Source: Aliiroseovarius sp. Z3 (lineage in GTDB: Bacteria > Pseudomonadota > Alphaproteobacteria > Rhodobacterales > Rhodobacteraceae). From it: a stretch of DNA of 64,000 nucleotides. Of the stretch, positions 42,926-53,426 are shown piece after piece. Position numbers and translations under genes: made by a program. The DNA lies in assembly GCF_029105185.1 (NCBI RefSeq), contig NZ_JAFMZK010000002.1, forward strand, positions 62,001-126,000. Direction: 5' to 3'. Position 1 is the stretch's first letter; the number at the start of each line of letters is the position of its first letter. The notes beneath the pieces were generated by a model, which saw nothing but the letters and a program-made list of their open reading frames with translations, made no database searches and was not told where the DNA came from.

Positions 42926-44506
42926 GTGCAACTACGTCCGTGGCAGTGGGCCCGTTATGGGCTGTTTCTTGCAGTGACTATCTGTATCGTGCAATTTGCG
43001 CCCAGTCGTGCGCAAGCCGCGCCCTATGCGGCGATGGTAATTGATGCGCGCACCGGCGAGGTGCTTCATTCGCGCAATGCAGATACACAGCTTCATCCCG
43101 CATCCCTGACCAAGATGATGACGCTTTACATCGCGTTCGAAGCGATCAAGCGCGGTGAGATCTCGCCCGACACGGTGGTGACGATCACCGGTAAAGCGGC
43201 TGCCGAGCCACCGTCAAAACTGGGATTGCGTACAGGCCAGAAAATCAAGTTCCGGTACCTGATCCGTGCGGCGGCAGTGAAGTCGGCCAATGACGCGGCC
43301 ACCGCCATTGGCATCGCGATTTCAGGGTCCGAAGCAGCATTTGCCCGTCGGATGAACCGGACCGCAAAAGCACTGGGCATGACGCGGACGCATTTCAAGA
43401 ACGCCCATGGTCTGACCGAAAGCGGCCACCTGTCCACCGCGCGTGACATGACCACGCTGGGGCGTCACCTGTTTTTCGATCACCCTCAATACTACAACCT
43501 GTTCTCACGCATCACGACCGATGCGGGGATGCGGGCGGTGTCGAACACCAACCGCCGTTTTCTGAGCAGCTACAAGGGCGCTGACGGGATCAAGACCGGC
43601 TATACTCGTGCGGCAGGGTTCAACCTTGTCGCATCTGCCGAACGCGGGTCCGAGCGGATCATCACAACAGTGTTTGGGGGCAGTTCCACAGCATCGCGCA
43701 ATGCGAAAGTCGCTGAACTGATGGATCTTGGTTTCCGGCGTGCACCGAGCCGTGCGCCGATACGCAAACCGTCCTTGCCTGTTTACGCCAGTGTCGATCC
43801 AGAAACCGCCGAACCAGGCGGGGCAGGCAAAACCATTCGTCTGGTTAGGGCGGTCAAGCACAGCCCACGCCCGACGCCGCGCCCGATCACACAGGATCCC
43901 GCAGCGCAGGCGCAGCTTGCGGCTTTGACCGAAAGCATCAAGGACGCCGTTGTAACCGCAATCGCCGAGCCAGAGGAAGAGCCGGCAGTGGTGGCGGAAG
44001 TGACCCCCGAACAGCCGACCGAGACATCTGAGCCTGCTGCCGAAATCGTTGTGGCCGCCGTACCAGCGCCGCCAGTCAAACCAGTGACCACGCAGCCCGT
44101 GATCACGTCGACTGCTGCACCTGTGACCGCGCAAGCTGTGTCTGTCGCTGCTCCGGTAACAGTTGCGCCGCCGCCTGCGCGTCCGGCGGCAATTGTTCTG
44201 ACGTCGCTGCAACCCCAGACCGATACGGCTGCCGAGCCGGAAGTTGTCACCCGGATGTCCACCTCGGGCGGTCGCCACTGGGCAATCAATGTGGGTGTTC
44301 TTGGTTCCCGCTATCAGGCCGAGCGCACATTGCTGAAAACCGCGTTGAAAGAGATCGACACGCTGGACGAAGCCCTGCGTAAAGTTGTGCGCCGGTCCAA
44401 CGGTTGGCACGCAAACTTCGTGGGCATGTCCGAGGCTCAGGCTGATCTGGCCTGTCGTCGGTTGAACGCCCGCAACACGCGCTGCAAAGTTCTGGGGCCG
44501 TCCTAA
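42926..44506 (+). CDS. D-alanyl-D-alanine carboxypeptidase (S11) with SPOR domain
   Basis: A 526-residue periplasmic PBP5/6-type enzyme that trims peptidoglycan stem peptides. From the GTG at 42926 (AAGGTGG upstream) it has a signal peptide (WARYGLFLAVTICIV, cut near SRAQA), the SxxK serine in ASLTKMM at residue 60, SAN in KSANDAATA and KTG in GIKTGYTRAAG. A proline/valine/glutamate-rich linker follows. The last about 75 residues form a SPOR domain (WAINVGVLGSRYQAERTL to CKVLGP) that binds denuded septal glycan. An ATG at 42833 is a possible earlier start. Faces the yej operon, convergent. Confidence 0.9.
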   Translation: MQLRPWQWARYGLFLAVTICIVQFAPSRAQAAPYAAMVIDARTGEVLHSRNADTQLHPASLTKMMTLYIAFEAIKRGEISPDTVVTITGKAAAEPPSKLGLRTGQKIKFRYLIRAAAVKSANDAATAIGIAISGSEAAFARRMNRTAKALGMTRTHFKNAHGLTESGHLSTARDMTTLGRHLFFDHPQYYNLFSRITTDAGMRAVSNTNRRFLSSYKGADGIKTGYTRAAGFNLVASAERGSERIITTVFGGSSTASRNAKVAELMDLGFRRAPSRAPIRKPSLPVYASVDPETAEPGGAGKTIRLVRAVKHSPRPTPRPITQDPAAQAQLAALTESIKDAVVTAIAEPEEEPAVVAEVTPEQPTETSEPAAEIVVAAVPAPPVKPVTTQPVITSTAAPVTAQAVSVAAPVTVAPPPARPAAIVLTSLQPQTDTAAEPEVVTRMSTSGGRHWAINVGVLGSRYQAERTLLKTALKEIDTLDEALRKVVRRSNGWHANFVGMSEAQADLACRRLNARNTRCKVLGPS

Positions 44507-44521
44507 ATTGCGGCTTCGGCG

Positions 44522-46129
44522 CTAGTCCGACGCTCCTGCCACTGCTTCGATGTCGAAGGCTGCGGCCATCAGGGCGCGGGTATAGTCGGTTTGCGGGGCG
44601 TCAAAGATTTGATCTGCCGGCCCGCTTTCCACCACATCACCTGCGCGCATGACCAGCACCTTGTGCGAAAGCGCGCGCACCACGCGCAGATCGTGCGAGA
44701 TAAACAGATAGGCCAGCCCGTGCTTCTTCTGCAACTCGCGCAGCAAATCGACAATCTGCACCTGCACGGTCATATCCAGCGCTGATGTCGGCTCGTCCAG
44801 AACCAGAAGTTTGGGGCGCAGGATCATCGCCCGTGCAATCGCGATGCGCTGACGTTGCCCGCCCGAAAACTCGTGCGGGTAGCGGTCCATCGTGGCGGGG
44901 TCCAACCCAACCTCGATCATGATCTCGGCGACCATCTCGCGCCGATCACGTCCTGGCTCCAGCCCATGAACGGACAGGCCTTCCGCGATGATTTCCTCAG
45001 CGGTCATGCGCGGAGAAAGCGAGCCATACGGATCCTGAAAAACGATCTGCATATCGCGACGCAAAGGCTGTAACTGGCGTGATTTGCGGCCCTGAATATC
45101 CTCGCCCAGAAACACCACGGGTCCGTCCGAGCTGATCAGCCGCATCACGGCCAGCGCCAAAGTGGTCTTGCCAGACCCGCTTTCGCCAACGATCCCGACG
45201 GTTTCCCCCGCCCGAACCGCAAAACTGGCCGCATTCACCGCCTTCACATGCCCGACCGTGCGGCGTAGCAGACCACGTTGAATGGGGAACCAGATACGCA
45301 GGTCCTTGGTGTGGGCGATCTCGGGCGCGTCCTCGGGAACGGGATCGGGGCGGCCCTGTGCCTCGGCATTGATCAGGGTGCGGGTATAGTCGTGGCGGGG
45401 ATTGGCGAACAGGTCAGCTGTCGGCCCTTCCTCGACGATCACGCCGTCCTTCATCACGCAAACCCGATCGGCGATTTTGCGCACGATCCCCAGGTCGTGG
45501 GTGATGAACAGAAGGCTCATCCCCTCGCTGTCTTTCAGATCCGACAGCAGGTCAAGAATCTGCGCCTGAATGGTCACATCCAGCGCGGTGGTGGGTTCAT
45601 CTGCGATCAGAAGCTCCGGCCCGTTGGCCAGCGCCATGGCGATCATCACGCGTTGGCGCTGCCCACCAGACAGCTGGTGCGGATAATGTGCCAAGCGTGT
45701 TTCCGCGTCGCGGATGCCGACCTTGTTCAGAAGCTCAAGAATACGGGCGCGCACCGCGTCGCCTTTCAGCCCCTGATGCAATTCAATCGACTCGGTCAAT
45801 TGTTTTTCGATCGTGTGCAGTGGGTTCAGCGACGTCATAGGCTCTTGAAAAATGAAGCTGATGTCATTGCCACGCACGTCGCGAAGTTCTGAGGGCGATG
45901 CGCCGATCATCTCGCGCCCGTCATAGGTGATCGACCCACTGATCTGGGCGCTGTCTGGCAGAAGCGAGACTGTGGACAAAGCCGTGACCGACTTACCGGA
46001 CCCGCTTTCACCCACGATGGCGACGGTTTCGCCCTTGCCAACCTCAAAGCTCACGCCCCGCACGGCAGGGTGGAGCTTGCCATCCTGACGAAAGCCGACA
46101 TTCAGGTCTTTGACGTGCAGAACGCTCAT
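44522..46129 (-). CDS. yejF: Microcin C/peptide ABC importer, duplicated ATPase YejF
   Basis: A 535-residue protein with two ABC ATPase domains in tandem. Each half has Walker A (GESGSGKS and GESGSGKTT), the signature LSGGQRQR and FSGGQRQR, and Walker [10 protein letters not shown] and LLVLDEPTS. It powers uptake of oligopeptides, as YejF does for microcin C and related peptides. The start overlaps the yejE stop by 4 nt. The order yejA-yejB-yejE-yejF on the minus strand is the standard one. Confidence 0.95.
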   Translation of the reverse strand: MSVLHVKDLNVGFRQDGKLHPAVRGVSFEVGKGETVAIVGESGSGKSVTALSTVSLLPDSAQISGSITYDGREMIGASPSELRDVRGNDISFIFQEPMTSLNPLHTIEKQLTESIELHQGLKGDAVRARILELLNKVGIRDAETRLAHYPHQLSGGQRQRVMIAMALANGPELLIADEPTTALDVTIQAQILDLLSDLKDSEGMSLLFITHDLGIVRKIADRVCVMKDGVIVEEGPTADLFANPRHDYTRTLINAEAQGRPDPVPEDAPEIAHTKDLRIWFPIQRGLLRRTVGHVKAVNAASFAVRAGETVGIVGESGSGKTTLALAVMRLISSDGPVVFLGEDIQGRKSRQLQPLRRDMQIVFQDPYGSLSPRMTAEEIIAEGLSVHGLEPGRDRREMVAEIMIEVGLDPATMDRYPHEFSGGQRQRIAIARAMILRPKLLVLDEPTSALDMTVQVQIVDLLRELQKKHGLAYLFISHDLRVVRALSHKVLVMRAGDVVESGPADQIFDAPQTDYTRALMAAAFDIEAVAGASD

Positions 46130-47232
46130 TGGAAAGTCTTTCGCGGGTCAAACGCATCGCGCACGCCTTCGAAGATGAAGACAAGCAGCGACAACAGGAT
46201 CGAGAAGGTCAGGAAGGCGGTAAAGCCCAACCACGGCGCTTGCAGGTTGGCCTTGGCCTGCCGGGTCAGCTCGCCCAATGACGGGGCCGACGATGGCAGG
46301 CCGAAGCCCAGAAAGTCCAGCGTGGCAAGGGTCGAGATCGTGCCGGTGATGATGAACGGCAGCATGGTCAGCGTGGCGACCATCGCGTTGGGCAGCACAT
46401 GCCGGAACATGATCACCCGGTTCGACACACCCAGCGCGCGGGCAGCACGGACATATTCGAAGTTCCGGGCGCGCAGGAATTCGGCGCGCACCACGCCCAC
46501 CAGCGCGGGCCAGCCGAACAGAACGGTCACAAAGACCAAAAGCCAGAAACTTCGCCCGAGGATCGCGAACAGGATGATGATCACGTAGAGCGAGGGCGTT
46601 GAGCTCCAGATTTCCAGTATCCGTTGGAAAATAAGATCCACCCAACCGCCGAAATAGCCTTGCACCGCCCCGGCGGCAATGCCGATCAGCGAGGTCAGGA
46701 CGGTGACGACGATGGTGAAGAACACCGACAACCGAAAACCGTAGATGACCCGTGCGGCTACATCACGCGACGTGTCGTCAGTGCCCAGAATGTTCTGGCT
46801 GGTGGGGGCGGATGGCACGGCCCCGCCCGTGTCCACAATGGTGGTGTAGCTATAGGGGATCGGTGGCCAGAGCAGCCAGCCTTTGTCGATTTCGGTCCCG
46901 TTCACCATGCCCGTTCCAGCCTGCGCGATCACGTCCTCTGGTTCGTCCCAGCAATCCTCGAGCCCGCCGGATGTGATCAGGCATTGGACCTCGATATCGT
47001 TGTAATTCGCCTCGGTTCTGAAATCGCCGCCGAAGGTGGTTTCTGGGTAGAACTTAAAAATAGGCGCATAGAGTTCGCCCTGATAGCTGACGAGGATAGG
47101 TTTGTCGTTGGCGATGAACTCGGCCAGAAGCGACAGGCCAAACAGGATGCAGAACAGGATCAGCGACCAGAACGCCCGGCCGTTGCGGCGGAAGTTGCGC
47201 CAGCGGCGCTGGTTCAGGGGGGAAAGCGCCAT
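46126..47232 (-). CDS. yejE: Peptide ABC importer permease YejE
   Basis: A 368-residue inner-membrane permease. The N-terminal helix SLILFCILFGLSLLAEF is followed by a long periplasmic segment (about residues 40-150) and a BPD permease core. The EAA-type loop is ARALGVSNRVIMFRHVLPNAMVATLT. The final helices end with LVFIFEGVRDAFDPRKTF. Pairs with YejB to form the channel. The gene follows yejB by 2 nt (TGATCATG), and overlaps yejF. Confidence 0.94.
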   Translation of the reverse strand: MALSPLNQRRWRNFRRNGRAFWSLILFCILFGLSLLAEFIANDKPILVSYQGELYAPIFKFYPETTFGGDFRTEANYNDIEVQCLITSGGLEDCWDEPEDVIAQAGTGMVNGTEIDKGWLLWPPIPYSYTTIVDTGGAVPSAPTSQNILGTDDTSRDVAARVIYGFRLSVFFTIVVTVLTSLIGIAAGAVQGYFGGWVDLIFQRILEIWSSTPSLYVIIILFAILGRSFWLLVFVTVLFGWPALVGVVRAEFLRARNFEYVRAARALGVSNRVIMFRHVLPNAMVATLTMLPFIITGTISTLATLDFLGFGLPSSAPSLGELTRQAKANLQAPWLGFTAFLTFSILLSLLVFIFEGVRDAFDPRKTFQ

Positions 47233-47234
47233 GA

Positions 47235-48317
47235 TCAGACCTCGCGCCCTTCAAAGTCGATGCGCGGATCGACAAAGACATACATGAGGTCAGACAGGAT
47301 GCCGATCAGAAGGCCGATCAGGCCAAAGACGAACAGGGTGCCGAAAATGACGGGGTAGTCGCGCTGCAATGCAGCCTCGAACCCCAGACGGCCCAAACCG
47401 TCCAGCGAGAACAGCGTTTCGATGATCACGGAGCCGCCAAAGAAGACGCCAAGGAACACGGCGGGAAAGCCCGCGATCACGATCAACATCGCGTTGCGGA
47501 AGACGTGACCATACAAGACGCGGTGCTCGGCCAACCCCTTGGCGCGGGCAGTGACGACATATTGCTTCTTGATCTCGTCCAGAAAGCTGTTCTTGGTCAA
47601 AAGGGTCAGCGTCGCAAAGCTGGCGATGGTTGAAGCGAAAACTGGCAGAGTGATGTGCCAGAAATAGTCGATGATCTTGCCCCAAAGGCTCAGCTCGCTC
47701 CAATTGTCTGACGTCAGGCCGCGCAGCGGGAACCATTGCAGGTATGACCCGCCCGCGAACACCACCAACAGAAGGATGGCGAACAGGAAGCCCGGTATCG
47801 CATAGGCCACGATGATCACGCCCGAGGTCCAGGTGTCGAATTTTGATCCGTCACGCACCGCTTTGCGCACCCCCAGCGGGATCGAGATGATATAGGCGAT
47901 CACTGTGGACCAAAGCCCCAGCGTGATCGACACGGGCAGCTTCTCTGCCACCAGCTCGAACACACCGATAGATCGGAAATAGCTTTCACCGAAGTCGAAC
48001 CGGATATAGTTCCAAAGCATGTTGAAGAACCGTTCGACGGGCGGTTTGTCGAAGCCAAATTCTTTCTCCAACTCAGCAATGAACTCAGGCGGTAGTCCAC
48101 GCGCACCCAGATAGCGTTCGTCGCCACCACCACTTGCGCCAGCATCCCCGCCACCGCCTGCAATCGTCGCGAACACGTCGCCCTCACCTTCCATCTGGGC
48201 GATGATCTGTTCAATCGGGCCACCGGGAACGAATTGGGTCAGGGTGAAGTTGATCACCATGATCCCAAACAGGGTCGGGATAATCAGAAGAAGCCTGCGC
48301 AGAATATATGCGCCCAT
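47235..48317 (-). CDS. yejB: Peptide ABC importer permease YejB
   Basis: A 360-residue permease. It has the N-terminal helix [20 protein letters not shown], a periplasmic Gly-rich loop around residue 55-70 ([12 protein letters not shown]), and six core helices with the EAA loop [22 protein letters not shown]. The Gly-rich insertion is longer than the usual loop, and its function is not evident. Follows the solute-binding gene by 43 nt. Forms the heterodimer channel with YejE. Confidence 0.94.
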   Translation of the reverse strand: MGAYILRRLLLIIPTLFGIMVINFTLTQFVPGGPIEQIIAQMEGEGDVFATIAGGGGDAGASGGGDERYLGARGLPPEFIAELEKEFGFDKPPVERFFNMLWNYIRFDFGESYFRSIGVFELVAEKLPVSITLGLWSTVIAYIISIPLGVRKAVRDGSKFDTWTSGVIIVAYAIPGFLFAILLLVVFAGGSYLQWFPLRGLTSDNWSELSLWGKIIDYFWHITLPVFASTIASFATLTLLTKNSFLDEIKKQYVVTARAKGLAEHRVLYGHVFRNAMLIVIAGFPAVFLGVFFGGSVIIETLFSLDGLGRLGFEAALQRDYPVIFGTLFVFGLIGLLIGILSDLMYVFVDPRIDFEGREV

Positions 48318-48360
48318 TTGGGTCTCGCTCTCTTATTCGTGCCTCGGTCGTGCGCGCGGA

Positions 48361-50253
48361 TCAGCGCAGCACGCCGTCTGCCTTCAGTTTTTCTGCTTTT
48401 TCCGCGTTAAACCACCAAAAGTCCAGATAGCCCAGATCATACGGGGGCAGGGGGTCGGGGTGCTCGAACTGGTCGTAATAGGCAACGGTATGCTTGTTCT
48501 TGTACCATTGTGGCACCATGATCCGCATCGCTCGCATCACACGGTCCAGCGCCTTGGTGGCGACCACAAGCTCGTCCTTGGTGTTGGCGTTGCGAATGAT
48601 TTCGATCAGGGCATCGACTGCCGGATCGGCCACGCCCGGCGAGTTGAACACGGATACCGCGGCTTCGGTCGACCCGAACGCCTGGTCCAGGTTGCTGCCG
48701 GGTTCGTTCCCGAAGGCCAGGCTGTCGGTGATGATGTCATAGTCAAACGCATAGCGGCGATCGACAAATTGCGAGGTGTCGACACGGTTCAGGACGGCAT
48801 CAACACCGATTTTGCGCAGGTTTTCCACATAGGGCGTGATCACCCGGTCAAACGTGGGTGAGTAGGTGAGAAATTCGACCTTTAGCGTTTTTCCATCGGC
48901 GTTGCGGCGCATCCCATCATCGCCAACCGACCAGCCGGCCTCCTCAAGCAAAAGCGACGCTTTGCGGGCGTTTCGCCGGTCAAACTGCTTGTCGCCTGAT
49001 GTCGGCGCCATGATCGCTTCGCCCAACGCTCCTTCGGGCAATGCTTCACTCAGCGGCTCCAGCAGGGCCAACTCCTCGGGCGACGGAAGGCCGGTCGCCT
49101 CCAGATACGAGTTTTCCGCGAAGCTGTTTACCCGCTCGTAAATTCCATAAAACAGCGCCTCGTTCGACCACTTGAAGTTAAACATCAGGCCAATAGCTTC
49201 ACGGACACGAATGTCCTGAAACTTTTCGCGCCGCAGATTGAAGACGAAGCCCTGACCCGATGCTTGATTGCCGTCATGCAGTTCTGCCTTGATCACCTTT
49301 CCGTTCTTCACCGCGGGGAAATCATAAGACGTTGCCCATTCCTTCGAGCTGTTTTCGACACGGAACGTGTAGCTGCCGGACGAAAAACCCTCCATCGCGG
49401 CGTTGGCGTCTGCAAAATACTCGATCCGGATCGTGTCGAAGTTCCAGCGCCCGATATTGATCGGCAAATCTGCGCCCCAGTAATCCGGGTTGCGCTTGTA
49501 CACGATACTCTGGTTGATTTTGTAGCTGTCCAGCGCATAGGGGCCGGTGGCCACGGCCTGCTCCAGACGGCTTTCGTCCAGGCGCGCACCTGTTTTTTCA
49601 AACCATGCCTTTGACAGGACGGGGGTTGCACCCGCTTGTCCGATACGGTCGCGGACCGACGAGTCGGCATGAAAAGTGAATTTGACCTTGTGCGTGTCCA
49701 ATGCCTCGACATTGGCAATGATCCGGCTGACCCCTTCGCGAAAGCTGACCAGGCCCTGTTCCATGAACAGGTTATGCGTGAAAACCACATCGTCGGCAGT
49801 GACCGGCGTGCCATCGACAAAACGGGCTTCCGGCCGCAGGGTGAAGATGACCCAACTTTCATCCTCGGGATATTCCAGGCTTTCGGCCAGCAAACCATAA
49901 TCGGTGCCAACCTCGTCTGCGGTGCTGGTCATAAGACGTTCAACATTGCTGGACGCCAGCGCCCCCGGAACGCCTTTGCGCGCAAAGGGATTGAAGCTGT
50001 CGAACGTTCCGGCCGAGGACGAAATGACAATCTCGCCACCTTTGGGTGCGTCCGGGTTTACGTAATCCAGATAGGCGAAGTCGGGCCCGTATTTTGGTGT
50101 GCCGAAATAGGAATAGGCATGAGATTTAATGGTGGTCTCTGCAAATGCGAGCAGCGGTGAGAACAACAGCACCGACGCGACCAGCAAGCCCCAGAAAGCC
50201 TGCATGCTGGTGTTAGATACGGGGGCGATGGTGCGTGTCGGGGCTGGCTTCAT
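48361..50253 (-). CDS. yejA: Peptide-binding periplasmic protein YejA
   Basis: A 630-residue family-5 solute-binding protein. A signal peptide (about 36 residues, ending LLAFA) is followed by HAYSYFGTPKYGPDFAYLDYVNPDAPKGGEI, the YejA-type start, then VDGTPVTADDVVFTHNL, the SBP_bac_5 hallmark. It closes with PDPLPPYDLGYLDFWWFN. The substrates are oligopeptides, likely including muropeptides and peptide antibiotics. The ATG at 50253 has AAGGAGAT upstream, and an open frame from 50295 is not needed. First gene of yejABEF. Confidence 0.94.
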   Translation of the reverse strand: MKPAPTRTIAPVSNTSMQAFWGLLVASVLLFSPLLAFAETTIKSHAYSYFGTPKYGPDFAYLDYVNPDAPKGGEIVISSSAGTFDSFNPFARKGVPGALASSNVERLMTSTADEVGTDYGLLAESLEYPEDESWVIFTLRPEARFVDGTPVTADDVVFTHNLFMEQGLVSFREGVSRIIANVEALDTHKVKFTFHADSSVRDRIGQAGATPVLSKAWFEKTGARLDESRLEQAVATGPYALDSYKINQSIVYKRNPDYWGADLPINIGRWNFDTIRIEYFADANAAMEGFSSGSYTFRVENSSKEWATSYDFPAVKNGKVIKAELHDGNQASGQGFVFNLRREKFQDIRVREAIGLMFNFKWSNEALFYGIYERVNSFAENSYLEATGLPSPEELALLEPLSEALPEGALGEAIMAPTSGDKQFDRRNARKASLLLEEAGWSVGDDGMRRNADGKTLKVEFLTYSPTFDRVITPYVENLRKIGVDAVLNRVDTSQFVDRRYAFDYDIITDSLAFGNEPGSNLDQAFGSTEAAVSVFNSPGVADPAVDALIEIIRNANTKDELVVATKALDRVMRAMRIMVPQWYKNKHTVAYYDQFEHPDPLPPYDLGYLDFWWFNAEKAEKLKADGVLR

Positions 50254-50374
50254 CTGGATCTCCTTCAGCGGAACGACGAAAATCGTTTTTTCCAAGCTAA
50301 AGGGGCTGCCGGATAAACTGCAAGGCGCGATTTGGTGATCTGGCCGAGATCACGCAGAATTGGTGGTTCATCGC

Positions 50375-50407
50375 AAAGAAAAAGGCCGCCCCTGCTTGGA
50401 GCGGCCC
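50375..50407 (-). terminator. Intrinsic terminator after cycM (minus strand)
   Basis: On the minus strand GGCCGCTCC and GGGGCGGCC pair (9 bp, one wobble) around AAGCA and run into TTTTTCTTT. It lies about 32 nt after the cycM stop and ahead of the yejA promoter. Confidence 0.85.
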
Positions 50408-50438
50408 AATAAGCCCAAACCCATGGATATGTCAGCGA

Positions 50439-50972
50439 TCAGCCGCCGATGGTTTGAAGATAGGCAATCAGATCCGCGCGATCTTCTTCTTTCTTCAAAC
50501 CGGCAAATGTCATCTTGTTGCCCGGCGCATAGGCTTTCGGGTTGGCAAGCCACTCGTTCAACTCGTCCGGTCCCCAGTTGCCGCCGTGTCCGGCCAGCGC
50601 ATCGGAGTAGTTGAAACCGTTCACCCCACCGACAGCACGGCCCACGACACCAAACAGGTGCGGTCCGGTGCCATTGGCGCCGTCTTCCAGCTTGTGACAG
50701 GCGCGGCATTTGCCCCAGACCTTTTCACCTTTGGCAGGATCAGCAGCGGCCAGAAGGTCGGCAAACGGTACGGCCTCTTCTTCTTCCTCGGCTTCGCCGC
50801 CATCTGTTTCGGTTGCGATCATGTAACCGGTCGCTACGTGTTCCTCGTCCCCACCGTGGCCACCGGCTGAGGTCGAATACAGGCTGTCTGCTGCCCAAGA
50901 GCCCAGCAGGAAGAACAGGAGGGCGCCGATTACAGCAGCCCCGGCTTTCGTCATTGTCATTGTGTCGAACAT
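50439..50972 (-). CDS. cycM: Membrane-anchored c-type cytochrome (CycM/cytochrome c-552 type)
   Basis: A 177-residue class I cytochrome. An uncleaved N-terminal helix (about residues 8-27, [17 protein letters not shown]) anchors it, followed by an acidic linker (GDEEHV to [10 protein letters not shown]) and the haem domain. CRACH follows GEKVWGK near residue 93, and the sixth ligand Met lies in [13 protein letters not shown]. It likely carries electrons from the bc1 complex to terminal oxidases, like cytochrome cy. A terminator follows. Confidence 0.9.
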   Translation of the reverse strand: MFDTMTMTKAGAAVIGALLFFLLGSWAADSLYSTSAGGHGGDEEHVATGYMIATETDGGEAEEEEEAVPFADLLAAADPAKGEKVWGKCRACHKLEDGANGTGPHLFGVVGRAVGGVNGFNYSDALAGHGGNWGPDELNEWLANPKAYAPGNKMTFAGLKKEEDRADLIAYLQTIGG

Positions 50973-51091
50973 GTCGCGTTCCGTCTCATCCAAAGTCAAA
51001 AGCCTTCTAGCCGCTTCCATTGCTATGTTTCAAGCGATATGAGGCGCGACGTGTTGCACTTTAACGCTAACCGGCAAAAGGGGGCCGCGAA

Positions 51092-51925
51092 ATGACCAGC
51101 CGTATCGCCTTTCAGGGGGAATCTGGCGCGTATTCGCACGAGGCCTGTCTCGCTGCCCGTCCCGATCTTGATCCGATGCCCTGCGAATCCTTTGAAGAAG
51201 TGATCGCGGCAGTGCGCAGCGGCGCGGCTGAACAGGCCATGCTGCCCATCGAGAACACAACCTATGGCCGGGTCGCCGATATTCACCGTCTGTTACCCGA
51301 AAGCGGGCTGCACATTCTGGATGAGGCTTTCGTTCGTGTTCGTATCAGCCTGCTGGGACTGCCAGGGACCAAGATAGACGACATCAAGACCGTGCGCGCC
51401 CATATGGTGTTGATCCCGCAATCGGCGGCGTTCCTGAAAAGCCATGGCATTCGCGGGGTTTCTGCAGCCGATAGCGCGGGGGCGGCAGCGCGGCTTGCCC
51501 GAACCAAAGCCGAGGGCGAGGGGGTGCTTGCCTCGGCTCTTGCAGCCGACATATATGGGTTGGAGGTGCTGGCCGAGGACGTAGAAGACCACGGCCACAA
51601 CACCACACGCTTCGTGATCATGGGACGCGAAGCCGATCATGCGCGCCGTGGCGATCACGGTATGATGACAACCTTCGTGTTCGAAGTGCGTAACATCCCG
51701 GCGGCCCTTTACAAGGCGATGGGCGGGTTTGCGACCAATGGTGTCAACATGACCAAGCTGGAAAGCTATATGGTGGACGGGTCCTTCACCGCCACGCGGT
51801 TTTATGCCGACATTGAGGGTCATCCCGACGACCGCCCGGTTCAGCTTGCATTAGAAGAACTGGCCTATTTCACATCGACGCTTGATATTCTTGGGGTCTA
51901 TCCACGCGATCCGGCCCGCGACTGA
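51092..51925 (+). CDS. pheA: Prephenate dehydratase
   Basis: A 277-residue enzyme making phenylpyruvate from prephenate. The catalytic part has RIAFQGESGAYSHEA, the substrate loops ENTTYGRVADI, LGLPG and the Thr-Arg motif HNTTRFVIMG near residue 170. The C-terminal ACT domain has NMTKLESYMVDGSF rather than the usual ESRP. The ACT change suggests altered Phe feedback in this clade. Not fused to chorismate mutase. AAGGGGG lies upstream of the start. Divergent from cycM. Confidence 0.94.
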   Translation: MTSRIAFQGESGAYSHEACLAARPDLDPMPCESFEEVIAAVRSGAAEQAMLPIENTTYGRVADIHRLLPESGLHILDEAFVRVRISLLGLPGTKIDDIKTVRAHMVLIPQSAAFLKSHGIRGVSAADSAGAAARLARTKAEGEGVLASALAADIYGLEVLAEDVEDHGHNTTRFVIMGREADHARRGDHGMMTTFVFEVRNIPAALYKAMGGFATNGVNMTKLESYMVDGSFTATRFYADIEGHPDDRPVQLALEELAYFTSTLDILGVYPRDPARD

Positions 51926-51936
51926 TCGGTTGCGGA

Positions 51937-52416
51937 TCAGCGAATCGGATGAACCGTTGTGCGATAGCGGTCTTCGATGGATTGCGCATAGCTCGCCACG
52001 CGTTTGCGATAGCGTTTCACCAGGGATGCGCGCGCCAGTTTCATAGATTGCAGCAGCAGGCGTGCGGGTATGGACTTGGGCCGCATGTCGATGCTCATTA
52101 TCATACGTGTGCGGTTGCGGGACAGCGACATAAGCTCGACCTCGACCGTCGCCTCGATCCCCGAGACTTTCGAGAACAGTTCGATCTGATGCGGCGCCTC
52201 ATAGGTTTTCAACAGCATGTCCGCGGTGCGCGTGCGATTGCGAAACGGAAATGAAGCGTGCCACGTCATACCCTGACCCGGCGAGGTAAGATTGTCGGTG
52301 CGTGTGACCTCTGCCCCGCGACGCATCGCCGCCCGCTCGATGCCGTCAAAATCTGAAACCGCCTCGAACACCTGCTCCAAAGTGGCCTCTATATCTTCGC
52401 GGGTCTTGAACTTCAT
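51937..52416 (-). CDS. SRPBCC-family protein
   Basis: A 159-residue START-like protein. It opens FKTREDIEATLEQVFEAVSDFDGIERAAMRRG and continues with WHASFPFRNRTRTADMLLKTYEAPHQI and VEVELMSLSRNRTRMIMSIDMRP, ending with a basic helix. Relatives are widespread in Rhodobacterales without assigned function. Convergent with pheA, the stops only 11 nt apart. Probably co-transcribed with nudC, whose stop is 44 nt upstream. Confidence 0.82.
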   Translation of the reverse strand: MKFKTREDIEATLEQVFEAVSDFDGIERAAMRRGAEVTRTDNLTSPGQGMTWHASFPFRNRTRTADMLLKTYEAPHQIELFSKVSGIEATVEVELMSLSRNRTRMIMSIDMRPKSIPARLLLQSMKLARASLVKRYRKRVASYAQSIEDRYRTTVHPIR

Positions 52417-52460
52417 GCGGGGTCTTTCTGGTTTCGGACGCTCTTTGACGGTTTGTCGTC

Positions 52461-53426
52461 TTAATCAAGCCGGTCTGCAAGCCAGTTTGACAAGAGAAAC
52501 TGCGCGATTGAGCCCTTTCTGGCGGGCAACATATCAGGGTTTTGCCCGGCGAACACCTCCAGCATTTCCTCGCGGCTAACCCAATGCGCCTCTTCCAGTT
52601 CGTTGGGATCGAGGGTGATCTCTGTCGTCGTTGCCAACCCATGTGTGCCGATCATCAAGGATGATGGATAGGGCCAAGGCTGGGACGCCAAATAGCCGAC
52701 GGCACCCACGCGCACCCCGGTTTCTTCGAACACCTCGCGTCGGGTCGCGGCTTCGATGGTTTCCCCCGGCTCCATGAAGCCGGCCAACAGCGAAAACATA
52801 CCTGTGGGCCACAGGGCATTGCGCCCGACCAGAACCGCGTTGCCATGCGTAATCAGCATGATGACCACCGGATCCGTGCGTGGAAAATGGGGCCGTGCAC
52901 AATTCGGGCAATCCCGTTGCCAACCACCCAGCACCGGCACGCTTTGGGTTCCGCAATTGGCGCAGAACCCATGGATGCGATGCCATTCCAGAATGCTGCG
53001 CGCGGTGGCGGCGATCTCGGCTTCCAACGGAGTGAGCTGCGCCATGACACCGCGCAGTTCAGCAAACCCCTGTGTGTCGGGCGTGTTTGGAAAGTGCTGC
53101 CATGTCTGGTCAACGAAGGCGCCGGGGTCAGGCGTATCCCCTTCAGCGGTCCAATCCGAGACATCTACAGCAAATATCGGGCCATCGGCATCGCGGCCCA
53201 GGAACACCAGCTGATCTTGTCGTGAACACAGTTGTTCGTGGTCCAGCCCCAGAAAAGCCAGCGCAATGTGAGGGCCTTGCCCACGTTCAAACAACGGTTT
53301 TCCGCGCCATATAGGAAGGATGCGAGCTGTCTGGGCCAGCCTTTGCAGCTTTGCGCTGTCGGTTCGCAGCTCGGCAGCACGGTCCAGAAGCCCTGTGCCG
53401 AAAGTGACCTGTTCGGCAATTTTCAT
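52461..53426 (-). CDS. nudC: NAD+ diphosphatase (NudC)
   Basis: A 321-residue Nudix hydrolase that splits NAD(H) and removes NAD caps from RNA. The zinc ribbon is GFCANCGTQSVPVLGGWQRDC (continuing to PNC), the Nudix box GFMEPGETIEAATRREVFEE near residue 210-230, and the NudC-specific SQPWPYPSSLM follows it. The N-terminal half is the NudC domain. The ATG at 53426 has GAGGTGGG upstream; a frame open to 53495 is not needed. Confidence 0.94.
   Translation of the reverse strand: MKIAEQVTFGTGLLDRAAELRTDSAKLQRLAQTARILPIWRGKPLFERGQGPHIALAFLGLDHEQLCSRQDQLVFLGRDADGPIFAVDVSDWTAEGDTPDPGAFVDQTWQHFPNTPDTQGFAELRGVMAQLTPLEAEIAATARSILEWHRIHGFCANCGTQSVPVLGGWQRDCPNCARPHFPRTDPVVIMLITHGNAVLVGRNALWPTGMFSLLAGFMEPGETIEAATRREVFEETGVRVGAVGYLASQPWPYPSSLMIGTHGLATTTEITLDPNELEEAHWVSREEMLEVFAGQNPDMLPARKGSIAQFLLSNWLADRLD

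Noticed and set aside
43505-44410. 301-codon minus-strand open frame with Arg/Cys-rich stretch
   Set aside because: Antisense to the SPOR-domain carboxypeptidase; its pattern follows the complement of Ala/Val/Pro codons.
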